Shown piece by piece: positions 52,457 through 64,000 of a stretch of 64,000 nucleotides of DNA. The notes beneath the pieces are model-generated. The model saw only the letters and a program-made list of their open reading frames with translations, searched no databases and was not told the origin of the DNA. Source of the DNA: Enterobacter cloacae complex sp. ECNIH7. Its GTDB lineage: Bacteria; Pseudomonadota; Gammaproteobacteria; Enterobacterales; Enterobacteriaceae. Within the stretch, counting starts at the first letter, position 1. Every line of letters starts with the position of its first letter. The position numbers were made by a program, and so were the translations under genes. The stretch is from contig NZ_CP017990.1 of NCBI RefSeq assembly GCF_002208095.1, positions 4,526,001-4,590,000 of the forward strand. The letters run 5' to 3'.

Positions 52457-53341
52457 CTATTGCTGGTCCGATTCTGCCAGGTCGTCATGCTCCTGGCCCA
52501 AGAGCGATAATTCCAACAATGCATAACGGTGCTCAACGAAGTTGTGTACGTTGTTAGCAACCGCTAATTTGAACAGTGCCGTAGCGCTGTCCATATCCCC
52601 CAGACTTAGGTAGTACTTACCTAAATAGAAGTTGGTTTCACTGAGATGCTCAGCGAGCGAGGTGTTATCCGTTGCGTCCGCCTTGAGGCGTTCCATCAGC
52701 GTTGCTTCGCTGATGTTGCCCAGGTAGAACTCGACAATGTTCCATCCCCACTGTTCCTTGTCCGATTTATCGAAGCGCTGTTTCAGTGCTTCTTTTGCCT
52801 GCTTCTCATCGAGCTTCCGCTCAACGATGTAAAGCCACAGGCTGCGGAAAGGATCATTAGGATCGTCTTGATAAAACGCCAGCAGATCATCTTGCGCTAA
52901 CTTATCACGACCGCCGTAATACAATGCGATACCGCGATTCAAGTGCGCGTAGTTGTAAGTTGGATCAAGCTCAAGTACAGAATCAAACGCTTCATAGGCA
53001 GCATCAAAATTGCCTGCCTGCGTTAAATAAATGCCTAAGTAATTGAATACTTCAGGCATATCAGGTCGGATAGCCAGCGCTTGTGAAAAATCATTTCGCG
53101 CCAATGCCCTCAGACCGAGACTATCATACAACACTCCGCGCTCATATAAAAGCTGTGCGCGTTCTTCATCGGTTAAAGCCCGACTGGCAAGTATTTGTTC
53201 CATGCGTGCCAGAATCACTTCCTGCTGCAAAGTCGGTTGCAATGGCACTGCGAGGACTTCGCTCTTACGCCAGGCAGAGTTGCTGCATCCTGCCAGCGTT
53301 AAAGCTGTCGCAACGAAACACCAGCGCAAAAAAGGCTTCAT
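52457..53341 (-). CDS. nlpI: Lipoprotein NlpI, TPR adaptor
   Basis: Outer-membrane lipoprotein with TPR repeats that brings the protease Prc to substrates such as MepS and scaffolds peptidoglycan enzymes. 294 residues from 53341 (MKPFLRW), as in E. coli. Lipobox LTLAGC with Cys19, then tetratricopeptide repeats ([35 protein letters not shown]..., about 60-170). Downstream of pnp, past a terminator-like hairpin, as in other enterobacteria. Confidence 0.97.
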   Translation of the reverse strand: MKPFLRWCFVATALTLAGCSNSAWRKSEVLAVPLQPTLQQEVILARMEQILASRALTDEERAQLLYERGVLYDSLGLRALARNDFSQALAIRPDMPEVFNYLGIYLTQAGNFDAAYEAFDSVLELDPTYNYAHLNRGIALYYGGRDKLAQDDLLAFYQDDPNDPFRSLWLYIVERKLDEKQAKEALKQRFDKSDKEQWGWNIVEFYLGNISEATLMERLKADATDNTSLAEHLSETNFYLGKYYLSLGDMDSATALFKLAVANNVHNFVEHRYALLELSLLGQEHDDLAESDQQ

Positions 53342-53416
53342 TTCCCACTCCCGAAGACAACTATTGGATGAACGTCCTGTCCCCCGGCGGCTTAACAAGG
53401 CGTCCTGCCTGATAAT

Positions 53417-53440
53417 AGGCCCTCCGCAAAGCGGAGGGCA
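53417..53440 (-). terminator. Intrinsic terminator-like hairpin after pnp
   Basis: Minus strand: GCCCTCCGC-TTT-GCGGAGGGCCTATTATC, 10 nt past the pnp stop codon. The T run is imperfect, so read-through into nlpI is likely. Confidence 0.75.
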
Positions 53441-53449
53441 AATGGCAAC

Positions 53450-55588
53450 TTACTCGCCTTGCTGTTCTGCTGCCTGTGCTTCTGGCGCAGCAGCTGGCTG
53501 AGACTGCTCGGTTGCTTCTTTAATGCTCAGACGGATACGGCCCTGGCGATCAACTTCCAGAACTTTCACCGGTACTTCCTGACCCATCTGCAGGTAATCG
53601 GTCACTTTCTCAACGCGCTTGTCAGCGATCTGAGAGATGTGAACCAGACCTTCTTTACCGCCACCGATGGCAACGAACGCGCCAAAGTCAACGATACGGG
53701 TCACTTTACCTGCGTAGACGCGGCCCACTTCGATCTCTGCCGTGATTTCTTCGATGCGACGGATCGCGAATTTCGCTTTCTCGCCGTCGGTTGCTGCGAT
53801 CTTCACAGTACCGTCATCTTCGATTTCGATCGTGGTGCCAGTCTCTTCGGTCAGCGCACGGATTACGGAACCGCCCTTACCGATAACATCTTTGATCTTA
53901 TCTGGGTTGATCTTGATGGTGTGGATACGTGGAGCGAACTGAGAAATGTCGCCACGCGGCGCGTTAATCGCCTGTTCCATCACGCCCAGGATGTGCAGAC
54001 GTGCACCTTTAGCCTGGTTCAGAGCAACCTGCATGATCTCTTTGGTGATACCTTCAATTTTGATATCCATCTGCAGCGCAGAGATACCTTCGCGGGAACC
54101 CGCTACTTTGAAGTCCATATCGCCCAGGTGGTCTTCGTCGCCCAGGATGTCAGACAGAACAACAAAGTTGTCGCCTTCTTTCACCAGACCCATAGCGATA
54201 CCAGCCACAGCGGCTTTAATTGGTACGCCTGCATCCATCAGCGCCAGAGAGGCACCACACACGGAAGCCATGGAAGAAGAACCGTTGGATTCGGTGATTT
54301 CAGAAACCACACGAACGGTGTACGGGAACTTGTCAGCTTCTGGCATTACTGCCAGCACGCCGCGCTTCGCCAGACGACCGTGACCAATTTCACGACGCTT
54401 CGGCGAGCCAACCATACCGGTTTCGCCTACGGAGTACGGAGGGAAGTTGTAGTGGAACAGGAAGCTGTCAGTGCGCTCGCCCATCAGTTCGTCGATGATC
54501 TGTGCGTCACGTGCAGTACCCAGGGTCGCGGTAACCAGCGCCTGCGTTTCGCCACGGGTGAACAGCGCGGAACCGTGAGTACGTGGCAGAACGCCAGTAC
54601 GCACATCCAGACCACGGATCATGTCTTTTTCGCGGCCATCGATACGCGGCTCGCCTGCCAGTACACGGCTACGAACAACGTTTTTCTCGATTGCGTGCAG
54701 GATGTCGCTCAGTTCGTTAGCGTCCAGCGTTTCATCTTCAGCAACCAGAGTGGCGATAGTTTCAGACTTGATCACGTCAACCTGAGCATAACGCTCCTGC
54801 TTGTCAGTGATGCGGTATGCATCGCTCAGACGAGATTCTGCCAGGGCTGCAACGCGTGCGTTCAGCGCGTCGTTTGCTGCTTCTGGCTGCCAGTCCCAAC
54901 GAGGTTTACCGGCTTCTTTCACCAGGTCGTTGATGTTCTGGATAACGATCTGCTGCTGGTCGTGGCCAAATACCACAGCGCCCAGCATCTGGTCTTCGCT
55001 CAGCAGTTCAGCTTCGGATTCAACCATCAGCACAGCGGCTTCGGTACCCGCAACCACCAGGTCCAGCTTACTTTCTTTCAGCTCTTCCTGAGTTGGGTTC
55101 AGCACGTACTGGTCGTTGATGTAGCCCACGCGCGCGGCACCGATTGGGCCATTGAATGGAATACCAGACAGTGACAGGGCAGCGGATGCGCCGATCATGG
55201 CAACGATGTCCGGGTTAACCTGTGGGTTAACGGAAACAACGGTCGCGATAACCTGTACTTCGTTAACGAAGCCTTCCGGGAACAGCGGACGAACCGGGCG
55301 GTCAATCAGACGCGCAATCAGCGTTTCGCCTTCGCTTGGACGGCCTTCACGACGGAAGAAACCACCCGGGATTTTACCGGCAGCGTAGGTACGCTCCTGG
55401 TAGTTAACGGTCAGCGGGAAGAAGTCCTGACCTGGTTTAGCTTTTTTCTGGCCAACAACGGTAACGAATACCGCAGTGTCATCCATGCTTACCATAACGG
55501 CAGCAGTAGCCTGACGTGCCATCATGCCGGTTTCCAGCGTGACGGTATGTTGACCATACTGGAATTTACGAACGATCGGATTCAGCAA
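53450..55588 (-). CDS. pnp: Polynucleotide phosphorylase Pnp
   Basis: 3'-5' phosphorolytic exoribonuclease, degradosome component and cold-shock factor. 712 residues (711 in E. coli). Two RNase PH domains flank a helical domain; a KH domain ([17 protein letters not shown], about 562-578) and an S1 domain (about 622-691) follow, then an Ala/Pro/Gln tail. The start codon is TTG at 55588, with AAGGA 8 nt before it, as known for E. coli pnp. Its long leader carries a strong hairpin, the likely RNase III site used in autoregulation. Confidence 0.98.
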   Translation of the reverse strand: MLNPIVRKFQYGQHTVTLETGMMARQATAAVMVSMDDTAVFVTVVGQKKAKPGQDFFPLTVNYQERTYAAGKIPGGFFRREGRPSEGETLIARLIDRPVRPLFPEGFVNEVQVIATVVSVNPQVNPDIVAMIGASAALSLSGIPFNGPIGAARVGYINDQYVLNPTQEELKESKLDLVVAGTEAAVLMVESEAELLSEDQMLGAVVFGHDQQQIVIQNINDLVKEAGKPRWDWQPEAANDALNARVAALAESRLSDAYRITDKQERYAQVDVIKSETIATLVAEDETLDANELSDILHAIEKNVVRSRVLAGEPRIDGREKDMIRGLDVRTGVLPRTHGSALFTRGETQALVTATLGTARDAQIIDELMGERTDSFLFHYNFPPYSVGETGMVGSPKRREIGHGRLAKRGVLAVMPEADKFPYTVRVVSEITESNGSSSMASVCGASLALMDAGVPIKAAVAGIAMGLVKEGDNFVVLSDILGDEDHLGDMDFKVAGSREGISALQMDIKIEGITKEIMQVALNQAKGARLHILGVMEQAINAPRGDISQFAPRIHTIKINPDKIKDVIGKGGSVIRALTEETGTTIEIEDDGTVKIAATDGEKAKFAIRRIEEITAEIEVGRVYAGKVTRIVDFGAFVAIGGGKEGLVHISQIADKRVEKVTDYLQMGQEVPVKVLEVDRQGRIRLSIKEATEQSQPAAAPEAQAAEQQGE

Positions 55589-55609
55589 AGTTCTGTCCTT
55601 TCTTAAATG

Positions 55610-55638
55610 TTTGACAGCACACCACCGGTGTGCTGTCG
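55610..55638 (-). promoter_or_regulatory. pnp leader hairpin (RNase III/PNPase autoregulation)
   Basis: GACAGCACACC-ACC-GGTGTGCTGTC, an 11-bp perfect stem in the pnp 5' leader, 26 nt before the coding region. In E. coli RNase III cuts such a stem and PNPase then destabilises its own mRNA. Confidence 0.75.
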
Positions 55639-55639
55639 A

Positions 55640-55816
55640 TTTAACCCGACCTTCTTCGCATCCTCGCGACTAATGACAACCAACACCCCCATGGGTGAAG
55701 CCTCTCATTAGCCGCGCGAACCTCTGCAATGAAGATCATTTATAGCAACAATACAATAGTTTCCAGTGAATTGCTGCCGTCTGGTTGAAAAAAGGGGCCA
55801 TCAGGCCCCCTTTTCT
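55640..55816 (+). ncRNA. psrO: Candidate small RNA PsrO (SraG) antisense region
   Basis: E. coli encodes the small RNA SraG/PsrO on the strand opposite to pnp and rpsO, in the gap between them. The same gap is present here and the plus strand ends in GGGGCC-ATCA-GGCCCCCTTTT, a usable terminator. Assignment rests on position and terminator; the 5' end is a guess. Confidence 0.35.
55787..55816. terminator. rpsO terminator (bidirectional)
   Basis: Minus strand: AAAAGGGGGCC-TGAT-GGCCCCTTTTTTC, 15 nt past the rpsO stop codon, upstream of the pnp promoter region. The opposite strand also ends in T residues. Confidence 0.88.
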
Positions 55817-55830
55817 GAAACTCGCAAGAA

Positions 55831-57204
<1,374 letters not shown>

Positions 57205-57205
<1 letters not shown>

Positions 57206-57609
57206 TAGTCCTCCTTGCTGTCGTCCGCCGGGTTAACACGACGCTCGTCGTCATGTTTAACCACGCTGGTCACCAGGTTGGACATACGCATACCTTCGAC
57301 CAGCGAGTTGTCGTAGAAGAAGGTCAGTTCAGGCACGATACGCAGGCGCATCGCTTTGCCGAGCAGGGAGCGGATGAAACCAGAGGCTTCCTGCAGCGCT
57401 TTAATGCCGTTTTTCACTGCCGCTTCGTCCTGATCGTTCAGGAAGGTGACGAACACTTTTGCATAGGCCAAATCGCGGGACATTTCGACACCGGAAACGG
57501 TGGTCATCATGCCGACGCGCGGGTCTTTAATTTCACGTTGCAGAATGAGTGCGATCTCTTTCTGCATTTCCTGCGCTACGCGCTGAGGGCGACCAAATTC
57601 TTTCGCCAT
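57205..57609 (-). CDS. rbfA: 30S ribosome-binding factor RbfA
   Basis: KH-fold 30S maturation factor and cold-shock protein, acting on 16S 5' end processing. 134 residues (133 in E. coli) from 57609 ([16 protein letters not shown]), with TGGAGAA upstream; the codon at 57627 is rejected. Contains the AxG-type kinked helix region ([25 protein letters not shown]). One-base overlap with truB. Confidence 0.97.
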
Positions 57610-57624
57610 AATAAATTCTCCAGA

Positions 57625-57654
57625 CAAAAAAGGGGCTAAAAGCCCCTTTTAAAA
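57625..57654 (-). terminator. Terminator-like hairpin just upstream of rbfA
   Basis: Minus strand: AAAAGGGGCT-TTT-AGCCCCTTTTTTG inside the operon, ending about 12 nt before the rbfA ribosome site. It could attenuate transcription between infB and rbfA. Confidence 0.7.
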
Positions 57655-57658
57655 TTAT

Positions 57659-57691
57659 TGCCGGGTGGCGCTTCGCTTACCCGGCCTACGC
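57659..57691. repeat. REP-like palindrome between infB and rbfA
   Basis: TGCCGGGTGGCGCTTCGCTT followed by ACCCGGCCTACG, next to the ERIC element. Confidence 0.65.
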
Positions 57692-57694
57692 TAG

Positions 57695-57825
57695 TTAATC
57701 TTCTAAGGATTTTGGGTTGCAACAAGGCGGCAAGCTCGTGAATCCCCGGGAGCATAGATAACTATGTGACCGGGGTGAACGAGCGCAGCCAACGCAGTGG
57801 CGGCCCAAAAGCCGACGAAGATTAA
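57695..57825. repeat. ERIC (intergenic repeat unit) overlapping infB stop
   Basis: 131-bp imperfect palindrome with ends TTAATCTTC (57695-57703) and GAAGATTAA (57817-57825). The centre contains GTGAATCCCCGGGAGCATAG and TGTGACCGGGGTGAACGAGC, and the arms hold CAACAAGGCGGCAAGC and CAGCCAACGCA. These match the conserved ERIC core (sites of the classic ERIC1R/ERIC2 primers). The right end covers the infB TAA stop codon (57822-57824). Confidence 0.9.
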
Positions 57826-60509
57826 GCGATGGTACGCTGAATTTCGATGATCTCGAACACTTCGATCATATCGCCAACGCGAACGTCGTTGTAGTTCTTC
57901 ACGCCGATACCACATTCCATGCCGTTACGGACTTCGTTAACGTCATCTTTGAAGCGGCGCAGGGATTCCAGCTCGCCTTCGTAGATAACCACGTTGTCAC
58001 GCAGTACGCGGATTGGGTTGTGACGCTTGATGTTACCTTCGGTAACCATACAGCCCGCGATCGCACCGAATTTCGGTGATTTGAACACGTCACGTACTTC
58101 AGCCAGACCGATGATCTGCTGTTTCAGCTCAGGAGACAGCATGCCGCTCATCGCTGCTTTGACTTCGTCGATCAGGTTATAGATGACGGAGTAGTAGCGC
58201 AGATCCAGGCTTTCAGCTTCAATCACTTTACGCGCAGATGCATCCGCACGAACGTTGAAGCCAACCAGGATAGCGTTGGAGGCAGCAGCCAGGGTCGCGT
58301 CGGTTTCGGTGATACCACCTACACCAGAACCGATGATCTTAACTTTCACTTCGTCGGTAGACAGTTTCAGCAAGGAGTCGGAGATCGCTTCCACAGAACC
58401 CTGAACGTCGGCTTTCAGAACGATGTTCACTTCGTGAACTTCGCCATCGGTCATGTTGGCAAACATGTTCTCGAGTTTAGATTTCTGCTGACGAGCCAGT
58501 TTAACTTCACGGAATTTACCCTGACGATACAGTGCCACTTCACGCGCTTTCTTCTCGTCACGCACCACGGTCACTTCGTCACCGGCAGCCGGAACACCGG
58601 ACAGACCCAGGATTTCCACTGGAATGGACGGACCTGCTTCCAGCACTTCCTGACCCAGTTCGTTACGCATCGCACGAACGCGACCGTATTCGAAACCGCA
58701 CAGAACGATATCGCCTTTATGCAGCGTACCTTCGCGAACCAGAACGGTAGCAACCGGGCCACGTCCTTTATCCAGGAAGGATTCGATAACCGCACCGCTC
58801 GCCATACCGTTACGGATGGCTTTCAGCTCCAGAACTTCGGCCTGCAGCAGGATCGCGTCCAGCAGTTCGTCGATACCGGTACCCGCTTTCGCAGACACGT
58901 GTACGAACTGGCTTTCGCCGCCCCACTCTTCCGGCAGAATACCGTACTGGGAAAGTTCGTTTTTAACACGATCGGGATCCGCTTCTGGCTTATCGATCTT
59001 GTTCACTGCAACCACAACCGGCACACCTGCTGCTTTCGCGTGCTGGATAGCTTCGATGGTCTGCGGCATGACGCCGTCGTCTGCAGCAACAACCAGAACA
59101 ACGATATCCGTCGCCTGAGCACCACGAGCACGCATTGAGGTAAACGCGGCGTGGCCCGGAGTATCCAGGAAGGTGATCATACCGTTGTCAGTTTCTACGT
59201 GGTAAGCACCGATGTGCTGGGTAATTCCACCCGCTTCGCCAGAGGCAACCTTGGTAGAACGAATGTAGTCAAGCAGAGAGGTTTTACCGTGGTCAACGTG
59301 ACCCATGATGGTCACAACCGGTGCACGCGGTTCAGCCGCAGCACCAGTATCACGGTCGCTCATTACCGCTTCTTCCAGCTCGTTTTCACGACGCAGGATA
59401 ACTTTGTGGCCCATCTCTTCAGCAACCAGCTGTGCGGTTTCCTGATCGATGACCTGGTTGATGGTCGCCATGGCACCCAGCTTCATCATTGCTTTGATGA
59501 CCTGAGAGCCTTTAACCGCCATCTTGTTCGCCAGTTCGCCAACGGTAATGGTTTCGCCAATCACGACGTCACGGTTAACTGCCTGAGCCGGCTTCTGGAA
59601 GCCCTGCTGCAGCGCGGAACCTTTACGCTTGCCGCCTTTACCGCCGCGAACAGCAGCGCGTGCTTCTTCACGGTCAGCTTTGGATTCAGCGTGCTTGTTG
59701 CCTTTTTTCGCCGGACGCGCTGCTTTTGCATTACGACCACGGCCACGGCCGCCTTCTACTTCACGGTCGTTATCATCTTCAGCCTGACGCGCATGCTGAG
59801 AAGTGGTCACGTGATAGTCGCTGGTGTCTTCAGTCGGCTCAACGGTATTCACACCATTCTTCTCGTTTTCTTCTGCCATGCGGCGCGCTTCTTCGGCGAC
59901 GCGGCGAGCTTCTTCTTCCAGCTTACGGCGGGCTTCTTCTTCCGCTTTACGCTTCAGCTCGGCAGCTTCATTTTCACGGCGGGCTTTTTCAGCCTGGGCG
60001 GTTTTGGTCATTTCGTCTGTCTGTTGATTGCTCACTTTGTCTTTTTCCGCAGCGTCACGCTTCACTTTATCACTTGCGTCGCGTTTCGCTTTTTCTGCGG
60101 CCTCACGTTCAGCTTTTAATTCTGCTTCACGTTTGGCGGCTGCTTCCGCCTCACGCTGAGCTTGTTCTTCCGCTTCACGCTGTGCCTGCTCTTCCGCGGC
60201 AAGGCGTTCTGCCTCTTGCGGATCACGTTTTACAAAGGTGCGCGTCTTGCGGACTTCAATTTGTACCGATTTGCTTTTGCCACCGGTACCAGGGATGTTT
60301 AACGTGCTGCGCGTTTTGCGCTGCAGCGTTAACTTGTCAGGCGTAGAACCGTGTTCACGGTTCAGGTGCGTTAACAAGGTTTGTTTTTCTTGCGCGGTCA
60401 CCGAGTCATCAGCGGACTTCGGGATCCCTGCATCAGCAAATTGCTGTACCAGGCGGTCCACGGAGGTCTGAATCTCAGCAGCCAGCGATTTTACAGTTAC
60501 ATCAGTCAT
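57822..60509 (-). CDS. infB: Translation initiation factor IF-2
   Basis: GTPase that brings initiator tRNA to the 30S subunit. 895 residues (890 in E. coli). An N-terminal IF2_N domain and a long Glu/Ala/Lys/Arg helix (about 95-215) precede the G domain: [12 protein letters not shown] (about 402), [16 protein letters not shown]. Beta-barrel and fMet-tRNA-binding domains follow. The known internal start for the shorter IF2-beta form is present: GTG at 60035 ([11 protein letters not shown]), residue 159. The stop codon is supplied within an ERIC end. Confidence 0.98.
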   Translation of the reverse strand: MTDVTVKSLAAEIQTSVDRLVQQFADAGIPKSADDSVTAQEKQTLLTHLNREHGSTPDKLTLQRKTRSTLNIPGTGGKSKSVQIEVRKTRTFVKRDPQEAERLAAEEQAQREAEEQAQREAEAAAKREAELKAEREAAEKAKRDASDKVKRDAAEKDKVSNQQTDEMTKTAQAEKARRENEAAELKRKAEEEARRKLEEEARRVAEEARRMAEENEKNGVNTVEPTEDTSDYHVTTSQHARQAEDDNDREVEGGRGRGRNAKAARPAKKGNKHAESKADREEARAAVRGGKGGKRKGSALQQGFQKPAQAVNRDVVIGETITVGELANKMAVKGSQVIKAMMKLGAMATINQVIDQETAQLVAEEMGHKVILRRENELEEAVMSDRDTGAAAEPRAPVVTIMGHVDHGKTSLLDYIRSTKVASGEAGGITQHIGAYHVETDNGMITFLDTPGHAAFTSMRARGAQATDIVVLVVAADDGVMPQTIEAIQHAKAAGVPVVVAVNKIDKPEADPDRVKNELSQYGILPEEWGGESQFVHVSAKAGTGIDELLDAILLQAEVLELKAIRNGMASGAVIESFLDKGRGPVATVLVREGTLHKGDIVLCGFEYGRVRAMRNELGQEVLEAGPSIPVEILGLSGVPAAGDEVTVVRDEKKAREVALYRQGKFREVKLARQQKSKLENMFANMTDGEVHEVNIVLKADVQGSVEAISDSLLKLSTDEVKVKIIGSGVGGITETDATLAAASNAILVGFNVRADASARKVIEAESLDLRYYSVIYNLIDEVKAAMSGMLSPELKQQIIGLAEVRDVFKSPKFGAIAGCMVTEGNIKRHNPIRVLRDNVVIYEGELESLRRFKDDVNEVRNGMECGIGVKNYNDVRVGDMIEVFEIIEIQRTIA

Positions 60510-60533
60510 GCTGTTCCTTCCTGCTACAGTTTA

Positions 60534-62036
60534 TTACGCTTCGTCGCCGAACCAGCAAATATTACGTGCGGCCATGATGAGCTCGCCGGCTTTCTCGTCG
60601 GTTAAACCTTCGATATCAGCCAGGTCATCAACGCCTTGCTCAGCGAGATCTTCCAGCGTACAAACACCACGGGCAGCCAGCTTGAACGCAATCGCACGAT
60701 CAAGACCTTCCAGATTCAGCAGGTCATCAGCCGGCTTCTTATCGCCAAGGCTTTCTTCCTGAGCCAGTGCCAGGGTGGTCAGTGCGTTTTTAGCGCGTTC
60801 ACGCAGGGCTTCAACGGTTGGTTCATCCAGACCGTCAATTTCCAGCAGCTCTTTCATTGGCACATAGGCCAGTTCTTCCAGCGTAGAGAATCCTTCTTCA
60901 ACCAGAACAGTGGCGAAGTCTTCGTCAATATCCAGGTATTTAGTGAAGGTATCGATCGCCGCATGGGCTTCAGCCTGATGCTTAGCCTGCAGGTCATCAA
61001 CGGTCATTACGTTGAGTTCCCAGCCGCTCAGCTGTGACGCCAGGCGTACGTTCTGACCGTTACGGCCGATTGCCTGCGCCAGGTTGCCCGCTTCAACAGC
61101 GATATCCATGGTGTGTTTGTCTTCGTCAACAACGATAGACGCCACATCAGCTGGAGCCATTGCGTTGATCACGAACTGCGCCGGGTTGTCATCCCACAGA
61201 ACGATATCAATACGTTCGCCGCCCAGCTCAGTAGAAACTGCCTGGACACGCGCACCGCGCATACCGACGCAAGCACCGACCGGGTCGATACGCTTGTCGT
61301 TGGTTTTCACCGCAATTTTCGCACGGGAGCCCGGATCGCGAGCCGCCGCTTTAATTTCGATAACTTCTTCACCGATTTCCGGCACTTCGATACGGAACAG
61401 TTCTACCAGCATTTCTGGTTTAGAACGGGTCACGAAGAGCTGTGCACCACGCGCTTCAGGGCGTACCGCGTACAGAACGCCGCGAATACGGTCGCCCGGG
61501 CGGAAGTTTTCACGCGGCAGCATATCTTCACGCAGGATCACGGCTTCAGCGTTACCCGGCAACCCTTCGGATTTGATCTCGAGGGAGATGTTGTCGCGGT
61601 TCACTTTCTTCACCACGCCGGTAATGATTTCGCCTTCCTGATCGCGGAACTGATCGACAACCAGCGCGCGCTCGGCTTCGCGCACTTTCTGCACGATAAC
61701 CTGTTTAGCGGTCTGGGTGGTGATACGGTCGAAGGTCACAGATTCGATCTGATCTTCAACGTAGTCACCCACGTTCAGACTTTCGTCTTCAAAACGGGCG
61801 GCTTCCAGCGTGATCTCTTTAGTCGGCTGGGTCACTTCTTCAACGATTACCCAACGACGGAATGTATCGAAGTCACCGCTTTTACGATCGATTTCTACGC
61901 GAACATCGATCTCTTGTTCATATTTTTTCTTGGTTGCTGTAGCCAGTGCACTTTCCAGCGCTTCGAAAATCTTCTCACGCGGCAGTGATTTCTCGTTGGA
62001 GACGGCTTCAACAACAGCCAAAATTTCTTTGTTCAT
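60534..62036 (-). CDS. nusA: Transcription elongation/antitermination factor NusA
   Basis: RNA polymerase-binding factor for pausing, termination and antitermination. 500 residues: N-terminal polymerase-binding domain (1-130), S1 (about 135-205), KH1 and KH2 (about 230-350), and two acidic repeats to the end. It has five more residues than E. coli, at about 158-167, where [17 protein letters not shown] stands for ISLDLGNNAEAV inside the S1 domain. Between rimP (28-nt gap) and infB (24-nt gap). Confidence 0.98.
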   Translation of the reverse strand: MNKEILAVVEAVSNEKSLPREKIFEALESALATATKKKYEQEIDVRVEIDRKSGDFDTFRRWVIVEEVTQPTKEITLEAARFEDESLNVGDYVEDQIESVTFDRITTQTAKQVIVQKVREAERALVVDQFRDQEGEIITGVVKKVNRDNISLEIKSEGLPGNAEAVILREDMLPRENFRPGDRIRGVLYAVRPEARGAQLFVTRSKPEMLVELFRIEVPEIGEEVIEIKAAARDPGSRAKIAVKTNDKRIDPVGACVGMRGARVQAVSTELGGERIDIVLWDDNPAQFVINAMAPADVASIVVDEDKHTMDIAVEAGNLAQAIGRNGQNVRLASQLSGWELNVMTVDDLQAKHQAEAHAAIDTFTKYLDIDEDFATVLVEEGFSTLEELAYVPMKELLEIDGLDEPTVEALRERAKNALTTLALAQEESLGDKKPADDLLNLEGLDRAIAFKLAARGVCTLEDLAEQGVDDLADIEGLTDEKAGELIMAARNICWFGDEA

Positions 62037-62064
62037 CGCGGGCTTTTCACCTCAATCCAGACTG

Positions 62065-62517
62065 TTAAAAGTGGGGAACCAGGTTCGCCTTCTGGATATT
62101 ACTCAGCGCGAACACTTCATCTTTGCCTTCGACTGTCACCGTGATCATTTCACCATCAACGGCTTTGATAATTCCCTGCCATTTACGGCGGTTCTGTACG
62201 GCCATACGCAGAACGAGAGCCACTTCTTCACCGGTAAAGCGCACATAGTGCTCGGCCGTGAACATCGGGCGATCGAGGCCAGGTGAGGAAACTTCCAGGT
62301 TGTACGCAACGGTAATCGGGTCTTCAACATCAAGAACCGCACTCACCTGGTGGCTGACATCAGCACAATCATCAACATTGATGCCATCTTCACTATCAAT
62401 ATAGATGCGCAGCGTCGATGTACGGCCGCGAACGAATTCGATGCCGACCAGTTCGTAGCCCAGTGCTTCGACCGGTGCAGTAATCATCTCTGTTAATTTT
62501 TGCTCTAATGTGGACAA
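62065..62517 (-). CDS. rimP: Ribosome maturation factor RimP
   Basis: 30S assembly factor promoting late S12/S19-dependent maturation. 150 residues from a TTG start at 62517 ([20 protein letters not shown]), the E. coli length; GGGGGTGG is the ribosome site. An earlier in-frame TTG at 62529 would add four residues and place the ribosome site inside the gene. First protein gene of the metY-rimP-nusA-infB operon. Confidence 0.96.
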   Translation of the reverse strand: MSTLEQKLTEMITAPVEALGYELVGIEFVRGRTSTLRIYIDSEDGINVDDCADVSHQVSAVLDVEDPITVAYNLEVSSPGLDRPMFTAEHYVRFTGEEVALVLRMAVQNRRKWQGIIKAVDGEMITVTVEGKDEVFALSNIQKANLVPHF

Positions 62518-62531
62518 GCCCACCCCCAAGA

Positions 62532-62556
62532 CATAAAAAAAGGGCGTAAAGCCCAG
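62532..62556 (-). terminator. Attenuator-like hairpin before rimP
   Basis: Minus strand: GGGC-TTTAC-GCCC followed by TTTTTTT, ending 15 nt before the rimP start codon. Confidence 0.65.
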
Positions 62557-62576
62557 TTATTCTGTAGTCAGATAAC

Positions 62577-62602
62577 AAAAAACCCCGATAAATCGGGGCT
62601 TT
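62577..62602 (-). terminator. Terminator between metY and rimP
   Basis: Minus strand: AGCCCCGAT-TT-ATCGGGGTTTTTTG. Ends part of the metY transcripts before the protein genes; partial read-through is needed for rimP-nusA-infB. Confidence 0.85.
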
Positions 62603-62724
62603 AGATAACTGAACCCTATAGCCACAACTGTGGCCTGGAGCACTTTCCGAAAGAATTTTTTCAAATCCAGCTACGAAGGCTCTAAGTCTTCACAGTATAT
62701 TTGAAAAAGAACTTTATGGGAAAG

Positions 62725-62801
<77 letters not shown>

Positions 62802-62816
62802 CCTGAAACGTGGCAA

Positions 62817-62845
62817 ATTCTACGCGTTTTGGACAGAATTTGCAA
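62817..62845 (-). promoter_or_regulatory. metY promoter
   Basis: Minus strand: -35 TTGCAA (62840-62845), 17-nt spacer, -10 TAGAAT (62817-62822), about 16 nt before the tRNA. Fits sigma-70. Confidence 0.75.
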
Positions 62846-63003
62846 ATAATGCTGGGATTTGGTACCGAAGACGGGACGTAAAATCGGCGTTTAGTATATT
62901 GATAGTTGACCCCACCTGTCAACCCAACTTCCGCCAGATCAATTAGACCAAAATTTTTACAAAAAACGCACGACTCTCTTCCGGTCTTCGCCAAAAGATG
63001 ATT

Positions 63004-63038
63004 AAATGAATACTCACTTATTTTGCATAAAAATGCAC
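63004..63038 (+). promoter_or_regulatory. ARG boxes (ArgR operators) of argG
   Basis: Two adjacent 18-bp-type ARG boxes: AATGAATACTCACTTA (63005-63020) and TTTTGCATAAAAATGCAC (63021-63038). The second is a strong palindrome. Arginine-bound ArgR is expected to repress argG here. Confidence 0.75.
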
Positions 63039-63061
63039 AAGAGAGCGAAAGCGGTCTCTAA

Positions 63062-64000
<939 letters not shown>

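Noticed and set aside
53459..55174. 571-codon plus-strand open frame opposite pnp
   Set aside because: Mirror of the pnp reading frame; Phe/His/Asn-rich composition, no family resemblance, and pnp is certain.

Overview
The window is almost entirely conserved enterobacterial chromosome, laid out like the E. coli K-12 segment from sstT to argG. Gene order, near-identical housekeeping proteins, a 377-nt class A RNase P RNA, ERIC and REP repeats and a GC-rich coding style point to Enterobacter or a close relative such as Lelliottia or Leclercia. The genus is an inference from recalled protein sequences; no search was run.

Left part (1-14.4 kb): the end of sstT; the galacturonate genes uxaCA (minus) and exuT-exuR (plus) around a shared control region; the envelope genes yqjA-mzrA-yqjC-yqjD-yqjE-yqjK; the stress and redox genes yqjF, yqjG, yhaH, yhaJ and yhaK; and a small Spy/CpxP-like periplasmic gene.

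Catabolic part (14.4-36.9 kb): the anaerobic threonine operon tdcABCDE (minus) with its CRP site; rnpB; a reduced galactarate locus (garL-garR opposite garD, with neither garP nor garK); and an N-acetylgalactosamine locus with agaR opposite agaZ-VWEF-A and agaS-kbaY. The aga regions carry several AgaR-like operators. Just after kbaY lies a secreted clan GH-D-like glycosidase gene interrupted by an in-frame TAA.

Right part (36.9-64 kb): rsmI opposite lpoA-yraN-diaA-dolP; yraQ, yraR, yhbO, yhbP, yhbQ, yhbS; ubiT opposite ubiUV (oxygen-independent ubiquinone hydroxylation); yhbW; mtr with a Trp operator; then the RNA and translation cluster on the minus strand (metY-rimP-nusA-infB-rbfA-truB-rpsO-pnp-nlpI-yrbN-deaD), and the start of argG behind ARG boxes.

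I found no CRISPR array, transposase, integrase, prophage, toxin-antitoxin pair or defence island, and no convincing undescribed multi-gene system. The points most worth checking are the interrupted glycosidase, the GC-rich non-genic block at 26.15-26.46 kb, the ERIC element overlapping the infB stop codon, a six-copy palindromic repeat family, and the reduced gar and tdc loci.
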